From Pseudomonadota bacterium (GTDB lineage Bacteria; Myxococcota_A; Polyangia; Polyangiales; Polyangiaceae): a DNA stretch of 10,880 bases. This document shows positions 1 to 4,637 of the stretch, in pieces. A program made the translations under genes and the position numbers. The notes below the pieces were generated by a model. The model was not told where the DNA came from. It did no database searches and worked only from the letters and a program-made list of their open reading frames with translations. The DNA lies in contig JAEYOT010000032.1 in NCBI GenBank assembly GCA_023411445.1, forward strand, positions 1-10,880. Reading direction: 5' to 3'. Each line of letters begins with the position of its first letter. The stretch's first letter is position 1.

Positions 1-1
1 G

Positions 2-358
2 TCTCGTATCCACGAAGATGGCTGCTCCGGGCTGGTGATCGACATCACTGGCTTGTGGCTGGTGGATAGCCACCTGTGCGCGGTGCTGTCCGAGCTGTCT
101 TCGGCGGCGTCGCTGATGGGCGCGCGCACACTGCTGTCCGGCATGAAGCCGGACATCGCGCTGACGCTCGAGACGATGGGCGTGGAGCTGCGCGGCGTGC
201 GCACCACGCTCAACTTGGAGGACGCGCTGTCCGCGCTGGGCGTAGTCGGTCCCGGCGATGACTTCGACGACTTGGACGAGGATGAGCTAGCGCCGGTGCT
301 TTCCGGTGCGGACGATGTGGAGCGGCTGTTCGTCGAGCGCTCCGGGAGCAACTCATGA
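2..358 (+). CDS. rsbS: RsbS-like STAS-domain stressosome protein, 5' end cut by window
   Basis: This single-STAS-domain protein would form the core of a stressosome with RsbR-type proteins and be phosphorylated by an RsbT-type kinase. The frame is open from nucleotide 2, so the start codon and probably about 40 residues lie off the left edge; 118 residues are visible. The STAS core is clear: a VIDITG strand is followed by LVDS, whose Ser (codon 68-70) aligns with phosphorylated Ser59 of Bacillus subtilis RsbS. Later LMGART..SGMKPDIALTLETMGVEL matches the RsbS family rather than SpoIIAA. Family RsbS proteins end soon after the STAS fold; this one has an extra acidic tail of about 35 residues rich in Asp and Glu (DDFDDLDEDE). 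It overlaps the next gene by 4 nt (ATGA at 355-358), which implies translational coupling. RsbS identity is fairly sure; the role in stress signalling is inferred from the family. Confidence 0.88.
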   Translation, partial: SRIHEDGCSGLVIDITGLWLVDSHLCAVLSELSSAASLMGARTLLSGMKPDIALTLETMGVELRGVRTTLNLEDALSALGVVGPGDDFDDLDEDELAPVLSGADDVERLFVERSGSNS

Positions 359-1047
359 GCCGAATCATCAGTGAAGAGCAGCTCAAGCAGTACATGGGCG
401 AGTTCTTCTCCACGCTGCGCGCGGTGGACGGGGGAGACCTGTCGGCTCGTGTGCCCACCCGCTACGCCGAGGGCGAGCCGATGGCGGCGCTAGCCATCGC
501 CGTCAACGCCGCCATCGATCGCCTGGCGCACGTTCGCTCTGACACGCGACGCTATGAGCGCGAGCTGGAAGAGCAGCTCTCGACCATCGAGAAGCAGCGC
601 GCGGCGATCAAGGAGCTGTCTACGCCCATGATCGAGGTCTGGGCGGGCGTGCTGTGCGTGCCCATCGTGGGCGTGATCGATAGCAGCCGCGCCGCCGAGA
701 TGACCAGCGCGCTGCTCGCGGCCGTGGTGGAGAAGAAGGTGCGCTTCACCATCATCGACATCACCGGTATCGAGGCGATGGATACGCGCGCCACCGACCA
801 CTTCCTGCGCATGGCGCGCTCCGTGCGTTTGCTCGGCGCCGAGTGCGTCCTTTCCGGTATCAACCCTAACGTGGCACGCAGCATCATTCACATGGGCGTG
901 GAGCTCTCTGGCATCCAAACCTACCGCTCGCTGCGCGATGCTTTGCAGCATCACGTGCGGCGTCTGGCTCGGCGGCACGCGCTCACGAACAGCAACGGTA
1001 ACGGACACGGCGCGAGCAGCGCCGACGGGGAAGGAGAGGCGCAATGA
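355..1047 (+). CDS. RsbR-like stressosome protein with HAMP-like N-terminus (paralogue 1)
   Basis: A cytoplasmic co-antagonist that would assemble with RsbS into a stressosome and sense a signal through its N-terminal part. It has 230 residues and no membrane segment. Residues about 12-60 resemble a HAMP domain (GDLSARVP, then EP...LA.AVN..I..L), residues 62-90 form a charged coiled-coil linker, and 90-205 are an RsbR-type STAS domain beginning LSTPMIEVW. B. subtilis RsbRA is phosphorylated on Thr171 and Thr205, 34 residues apart. Here the equivalents are Ser110 (in VIDSSRA) and Thr144 (in MDTRAT), also 34 apart, so the first site is Ser instead of Thr. The C-terminal tail is Asn/Gly/Ser-rich. 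The ATG at 355 has GGGAG at 344-348 and overlaps the rsbS-like stop, which fixes the start. RsbR proper has a globin-like N-domain, so this belongs to an N-terminal variant class. Family membership is strong; the input signal is unknown. Confidence 0.9.
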   Translation: MSRIISEEQLKQYMGEFFSTLRAVDGGDLSARVPTRYAEGEPMAALAIAVNAAIDRLAHVRSDTRRYERELEEQLSTIEKQRAAIKELSTPMIEVWAGVLCVPIVGVIDSSRAAEMTSALLAAVVEKKVRFTIIDITGIEAMDTRATDHFLRMARSVRLLGAECVLSGINPNVARSIIHMGVELSGIQTYRSLRDALQHHVRRLARRHALTNSNGNGHGASSADGEGEAQ

Positions 1048-1619
1048 GCGAGGCCAGCATCCGTGGCCACTGGCTGACCGGCGGCGCCAAGTTCGTGCGC
1101 ACGCACTACCCGCCCGAAGCGGGCGAGCTGCTCCTGGACGCGTTCCCGCGCCCGCTCAAGAGCCTGCTCACGGAGATTCAGCCCGTGTCCTGGTATCCGC
1201 GCGCCTTCCACGTGGACATCTTGCGCGCCATCGCCGCCGCCCAGCGCGGCGAGGCGGCGGTGATGGATGGCCTGGTGGCGTACGGCAACCTGATCGCGTC
1301 CGACTTGGCTGCCGGCGCGCTGCGGCCGCTGCTCCCGCTACTCACGCCCAAGCTGCTCGGTAAGCGCCTGCCTCAGCTCTGGGCCAGCGAGCACCAGGGC
1401 GAGGGCCGCCTGGAGGTGGACATCGCGCAGAGCGACGAGGGGCGGCTGGCGTTGACGATTCTGGCGCCCGGCTACGAGCACATCAGCATGGTCACGCTCG
1501 GCTTCGTCGCCGGCTTGGTGCGCGCGATCGGGAAGAAGGACGTAACGGTGAAGCAGACTGGTTGGAGCATGGCGCAGCCCGCGCCGGCGTCCGTTAGCGG
1601 CGAGGTGCGGTGGTCATGA
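1044..1619 (+). CDS. Uncharacterised 191-residue protein within the stressosome operon, possibly DUF2378-like
   Basis: I do not firmly recognise this protein. It has 191 residues, no signal peptide and no clear membrane helix, so it should be cytoplasmic. The first half looks helical: GGAKFVRTHYPPEAGELLLDAF, a conserved-looking PVSWYP (47-52), then HVDILRAIAAAQRGE. Residues 95-113 are Leu/Pro-rich. The second half looks like beta strands and a helix: GRLEVDIAQSDEGRLALTIL, then TLGFVAGLVRAIG and DVTVKQTGWS. This plan recalls the myxobacterial DUF2378/TIGR02265 proteins and the heme-NO-binding-like fold, but that is a memory-based resemblance. The ATG at 1044 has AAGGAG at 1031-1036, seven bases upstream, and overlaps the preceding stop by ATGA. 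The protein sits between two RsbR paralogues and is translationally coupled to both, so it is probably a partner, sensor or output of the stressosome. It shows no HATPase motifs and is not an RsbT-type kinase. Confidence 0.9.
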   Translation: MSEASIRGHWLTGGAKFVRTHYPPEAGELLLDAFPRPLKSLLTEIQPVSWYPRAFHVDILRAIAAAQRGEAAVMDGLVAYGNLIASDLAAGALRPLLPLLTPKLLGKRLPQLWASEHQGEGRLEVDIAQSDEGRLALTILAPGYEHISMVTLGFVAGLVRAIGKKDVTVKQTGWSMAQPAPASVSGEVRWS

Positions 1620-2281
1620 CGGAGCGTGTGATGTCCGAGGACGAGCTCGACGAGATCCGCGAAACGGTGATCGACGCCATGTTGGTGCTGGTCAACGTCG
1701 CGCAGGGCGACTGCGCGATGCAGATCGAGGTCGACATCCAGAGCAGCAATCCGCTCAGCTTCCTGCTCTCCAGCATCAATGACTTGATCTCCACGCTGGG
1801 CGCGGAGCAGGAGCAGAGCCTGATCTTCCGCCGTGAGCTGGAGGAGCGCCTGACCACCATCGAGCAGCAGCGGAGCGCCATCCGCAGCCTGTCCACGCCG
1901 GTGATTGAGGTGTGGCGCGGCGTGCTGTGCTTGCCCGTCGTGGGCGTGATGGACACGGCGCGCAGCGCGGAGATGACCAGCGCGCTCTTGCAGACCATCG
2001 TGGAGAAAGGTTCGAAGTACGCCATCATCGACATCACCGGTATCGACGTGATGGACACGCGCACGGTCGATCACTTCATCCGCATGGCCAAGGCCATCCG
2101 GCTGCTCGGCGCCGAATGCGCGCTCACCGGCTTGAACCCGCACATCGCGCAGACCGTCGTCCACATGGGGCTGGATTTGAGCGACATCGTCACCCACCGC
2201 AGCCTGAGGGACGCGCTCTATCGCTACGTGACGACCTCCGCCACCGCGCCTACGCCCGAGGTCGCCCGCGCGCCGGCCTGA
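1616..2281 (+). CDS. RsbR-like stressosome protein with HAMP-like N-terminus (paralogue 2)
   Basis: Second RsbR-type protein of the operon, 221 residues from the ATG at 1616. Residues about 20-63 are a divergent HAMP-like segment (QGD near 32, SSINDLISTL at its end), 65-95 a charged coiled coil, and 93-205 an RsbR-type STAS domain starting LSTPVIEVW. The two RsbRA phosphothreonine positions are both Thr here: the Thr in VMDTARS and the Thr in VMDTRTV, 34 residues apart, at codons 1955-1957 and 2057-2059. The STAS domain is closely similar to paralogue 1, including a 25-nt exact match (749-773 and 2022-2046), so the two arose by duplication. The start at 1616 is preferred because its ATGA overlaps the previous stop, as in the two upstream junctions, with GAGGTG at 1602-1607. 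A GTG at 1610 and an ATG at 1631 (GGAG at 1621) are alternatives. It is probably the last gene of the operon; a hairpin follows 27 nt after the stop. Confidence 0.9.
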   Translation: MTERVMSEDELDEIRETVIDAMLVLVNVAQGDCAMQIEVDIQSSNPLSFLLSSINDLISTLGAEQEQSLIFRRELEERLTTIEQQRSAIRSLSTPVIEVWRGVLCLPVVGVMDTARSAEMTSALLQTIVEKGSKYAIIDITGIDVMDTRTVDHFIRMAKAIRLLGAECALTGLNPHIAQTVVHMGLDLSDIVTHRSLRDALYRYVTTSATAPTPEVARAPA

Positions 2282-2699
2282 GCGGCGCCGAGCGAGTCAG
2301 GGCTCCAGCGCTGCCGCCATGAACGTCTCGGGCGGCAGCGCCTCGCCCAGCTGAAGCCGCACTGGAGTCTGGTGCCCAGGTCCGGCAGCTCGCGCCGCTC
2401 CCGACCCAGCTCGGTGGTAGCTCGCTGCTCGCCAGGCTGGCCACCAACGCGCTGTTTGAGCCCGACCCGCACGCCGCGCCGAGAAATGCAGCCGCCATCC
2501 CAAGCCCACACCGAGCAGTGACCCGGATTGCCTTTCAGCATGCGCTGCGTACCTCACGGATATCCCCAGTTAGGCAAAGAGCGCGCCGGGCTGCCATCAA
2601 CGCGGGTTGGCCCGTATGCTCAGCAATTTCATGGCATTGCGGGAGCGATTCCAGAACCTACTAGTCCTCCCCAGAGGCCTCGTGATACCCCTGAAAAGG
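2282..2699. other. Intergenic region without a convincing gene
   Basis: About 420 bp between the stressosome operon and the lipoprotein gene. It contains a strong stem-loop at 2308-2341. Short open frames exist on the minus strand between 2224 and 2557, but they lack family motifs, good ribosome binding sites and consistent third-position bias in any one frame. The part from about 2540 to 2690 is less G+C-rich than its surroundings and presumably holds the promoter of the lipoprotein gene. I found only weak matches there, for example TTGCGG at 2637 with TACTAG at 2659. I see no RNA gene. Confidence 0.6.
2308..2341 (+). terminator. Stem-loop after the stressosome operon, possible terminator
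   Basis: A perfect 11-bp inverted repeat (GCGCTGCCGCC at 2308-2318, GGCGGCAGCGC at 2331-2341) encloses a 12-nt loop, 27 nt after the stop of the last operon gene. The stem is almost all G/C and would be very stable. There is no T-run after it, so it is not a canonical intrinsic terminator. It could end the transcript with Rho or protect its 3' end. Confidence 0.45.
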
Positions 2700-4586
2700 A
2701 TGGTCAGCAGGGTGAAGCGGTGGACGTTGTTGTGCTTCTGTTCGCTAGGGCTCGCGAGCTACGCCTGCAGCCCCGAACGTGACTACGAGACGCCGGACGG
2801 CGCAGCCGGCGCCTCGGCCGGAGAGGGGCCGGAGTCCAAAGGTGGCTCTAGCACCGGCACCGCAGGCCGAGGTGGCACGGGGGCGGATTCGTCGGGCGGC
2901 ACGGGCGCCATGAGCGGGAGCGCCGGCAACATGACCGTGCCGGAGAGCGGCGCGCTCGGCGCAGCTTGCGCGGAGGATGGCGAGTGTGACTCCGGCGCCT
3001 GTCGCGACGGAGTGTGCTGCGAGAGCGAGTGCGACGGCCCTTGTCAGGCTTGCGCCCAGTCCATGACGGGCGCGGCCGATGGCACCTGCACCAACGTATC
3101 CGCCGGCGAAGACCCGCACGAGGACTGCGATGAGGAGAGCGCCGAGTCCTGCGGGAACGACGGGACCTGCGATGGCGCTGGCGCGTGCCGCAAGCACGGC
3201 TCCAACCAGGTCTGCACAGCTGCGGCCTGCGACGGCGCAAACTACCTGCCGGCCGCCACGTGCGACGGCGCCGGCGCCTGCGACGCTCAATCACCCGTTG
3301 CGTGCGGTCAGCACCCGTGCAGCGTCCAGGGCTGTGAAACGCCATGCTCCAAGGATGGCGACTGCCCGTCGGGAGCCTATTGCGCCACGGACGTCTGCCG
3401 CAACAAGGAGACGGACGGCACGGCCTGCACCAAAGCCAGCGAGTGCCGCTCCGGCTCGTGCGTCGATGGAGTGTGCTGCGAGAGCGCCTGCAGCTTGTCG
3501 TGTCAGGGCTGCTCCCAAGCCACCACTGGCCAGGCTAACGGCATCTGCGCGGCCCGCACCAGCTCCTCCACCAAACCCTGCACCTCCGGCGCGTCCACCA
3601 CGTGTGTGGACCTGACGAGCGACGCGAAAAACTGCGGCACCTGCAACACCGTTTGCAGCGGGTCGTCGGTGCCTGGCACTTCGCCAGTGTGCAGCGCGTC
3701 CAAGTGCAGCGTCGCGTGCCCCGCCGGCACGTTGGGTGACGGCACCAACGTTTGCATCCCGGTCAACACGCTCGCCGTGGGCGGCCTGTTCTCCTGCGGC
3801 TTGCTCACGGACGGCCACGTGAAGTGCTGGGGGGATCCTTCGCTCTCGTTGAGCCCGTCCGCGCTGAACAACGTGCTCTTCAAGTCGATCACGGCGGGGC
3901 CGGACTTCATGTGCGGCATTCGCGACAACGGCCTCGCCCACTGCTGGGGCTCCGGCTCGTGGCAAGGCACGCCGGGCGACACCTTTTACGCTCTCGCCGC
4001 CGGCGACAAGCACGTGTGCGGCATCAGGGCAAACCGCACCCTGAAATGCTGGTCGAAGGACAACAGCGACGGCACGGAATCCCCGCCGAGCGGTACCTAT
4101 AAGGCCGTGGTGTCGGGCTCTGAGTTCAGCTGCGCCATTGTCCAGGGCGGCGGCAACAACGGGCGCGGCGCGTGCTGGGGCAAGCAGGTCGGCGCTGGCG
4201 TGTTTCCCTTCCCGGCCGTGAGCAACAATGAGACGTACACGCAGATGCAGGGCGGAGGCCTGGCGCTCTGGACGCTCCTTCCCAACGGGACAGCTCGCAG
4301 CTGGGCCAAGACGCTGTTCTCGGCGCCCACTGGCTCCACCTTCAAGGCGATCGCTAGCGGCTCGAGCCAGAACCGCTGCGGCCTCCTGTCGGACAGCACG
4401 CTGCAGTGCTGGGGCTTCCCCGAGGACCCTGTAACGTTCGCCCCCTCCGGCACCTTCAAGGCTGTCTCGGTGGGCGGCTACTCCGCCTGCGGCGTCCGCA
4501 CCAACGGGACGGTCAACTGTTGGGGCGCCAACGACCTCGGTCAGGCGCCAGGCACTGTCGCCGGCACCTTCCAGGGCTACTGGTGA
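2700..4586 (+). CDS. Predicted surface lipoprotein: Cys-rich modules plus seven RCC1-like repeats
   Basis: A predicted exported lipoprotein of 628 residues, probably a cell-surface binding or structural protein with no sign of an enzyme. VKRW and a hydrophobic core (TLLCFCSLGLA) lead to SYAC, where Cys23 would be lipidated; Tyr at -2 makes the lipobox imperfect. Residues 34-87 are a Gly/Ser/Thr linker. Residues 90-350 are Cys-rich and contain two copies of a 41-residue module (90-130 and 243-283) with CxDGVCCES at the core, then an NCGTC segment common in myxobacterial surface proteins. Residues 358-628 hold seven RCC1-like repeats of the form C-G-hydrophobic-x-x-[DN]-G-x-x-x-CWG, consistent with a seven-bladed propeller. 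The frame is open back to a TTG at 2607, but upstream codons (AGA, CTA, ATA, AAA) are atypical, so the start is placed at ATG 2700; a GTG at 2712 is also possible. It converges with the c-di-GMP gene. Confidence 0.88.
   Translation: MVSRVKRWTLLCFCSLGLASYACSPERDYETPDGAAGASAGEGPESKGGSSTGTAGRGGTGADSSGGTGAMSGSAGNMTVPESGALGAACAEDGECDSGACRDGVCCESECDGPCQACAQSMTGAADGTCTNVSAGEDPHEDCDEESAESCGNDGTCDGAGACRKHGSNQVCTAAACDGANYLPAATCDGAGACDAQSPVACGQHPCSVQGCETPCSKDGDCPSGAYCATDVCRNKETDGTACTKASECRSGSCVDGVCCESACSLSCQGCSQATTGQANGICAARTSSSTKPCTSGASTTCVDLTSDAKNCGTCNTVCSGSSVPGTSPVCSASKCSVACPAGTLGDGTNVCIPVNTLAVGGLFSCGLLTDGHVKCWGDPSLSLSPSALNNVLFKSITAGPDFMCGIRDNGLAHCWGSGSWQGTPGDTFYALAAGDKHVCGIRANRTLKCWSKDNSDGTESPPSGTYKAVVSGSEFSCAIVQGGGNNGRGACWGKQVGAGVFPFPAVSNNETYTQMQGGGLALWTLLPNGTARSWAKTLFSAPTGSTFKAIASGSSQNRCGLLSDSTLQCWGFPEDPVTFAPSGTFKAVSVGGYSACGVRTNGTVNCWGANDLGQAPGTVAGTFQGYW
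2967..3089 (+). repeat. Cys-rich module, copy 1
   Basis: This is a 41-residue module, residues 90-130 of the lipoprotein. It shares with copy 2 the pattern C..x..EC.SG.C.DGVCCES.C...CQ.C.Q..TG.A.G.C, so ten cysteines are conserved in register. A 19-nt stretch (3009-3027) is identical to 3468-3486 in copy 2. Confidence 0.85.
3426..3548 (+). repeat. Cys-rich module, copy 2
   Basis: Second copy of the 41-residue module, residues 243-283 of the lipoprotein, 153 residues after copy 1. All cysteines of copy 1 are kept, which suggests a disulphide-bonded unit duplicated within the gene. The segment between the copies has related but shorter CDGAGAC motifs. Confidence 0.85.
3771..4583 (+). repeat. 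Seven RCC1-like propeller repeats
   Basis: Seven repeats of about 37-45 residues, each with a hydrophobic strand, a turn and a CWG-type end. The cysteine pairs are 366/376, 405/415, 440/450, 478/492, 560/570 and 597/607, numbered from ATG 2700. The fourth repeat has a four-residue Gly/Asn insertion in its turn. The fifth repeat has Trp524 and Ser534 at the two Cys positions. Seven repeats match the blade number of RCC1-family propellers. Confidence 0.8.
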
Positions 4587-4591
4587 CCGCT

Positions 4592-4619
4592 AGCGGGCGA
4601 GCCTGAGCGCTCGTCCGCT
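4592..4619. terminator. Shared hairpin between convergent genes
   Basis: An 11-bp stem (4592-4602 with 4609-4619, one G-U pair) closes a 6-nt loop, six bases after the lipoprotein stop and 19 bases beyond the stop of the minus-strand c-di-GMP gene. Its position between two converging genes and its compact shape fit a bidirectional terminator. There is no clear T-run on either side, as is common in high-G+C genomes. Confidence 0.65.
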
Positions 4620-4637
4620 CTCTGAGGCTTCCGATCG

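Noticed and set aside
749..2046. The 25-nt match as a mobile-element or attachment-site repeat
   Set aside because: Both copies lie in the same conserved STAS codons of paralogous genes, so gene duplication explains it.
1472..2197. Long minus-strand open frame of 241 codons
   Set aside because: It is antisense to the second rsbR-like gene and the end of the 191-residue gene, both with clear family signatures. Its His/Asp/Arg-rich translation has no motif and is typical of shadow frames in G+C-rich DNA.
2637..2664. TTGCGG-16-TACTAG as a lipoprotein promoter
   Set aside because: The -10 matches only three of six bases and the -35 only moderately, too weak to annotate as a feature.
2607..2699. 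TTG start at 2607 or ATG at 2616 for the lipoprotein gene
   Set aside because: This would add about 30 residues before the signal peptide. The codons there include AGA, CTA, ATA and AAA, unlike the rest of the gene, and the signal peptide would become internal.
2528..2782. Small plus-strand frame of 84 codons
   Set aside because: It overlaps the lipoprotein start in another frame, lacks motifs and has no good ribosome binding site.
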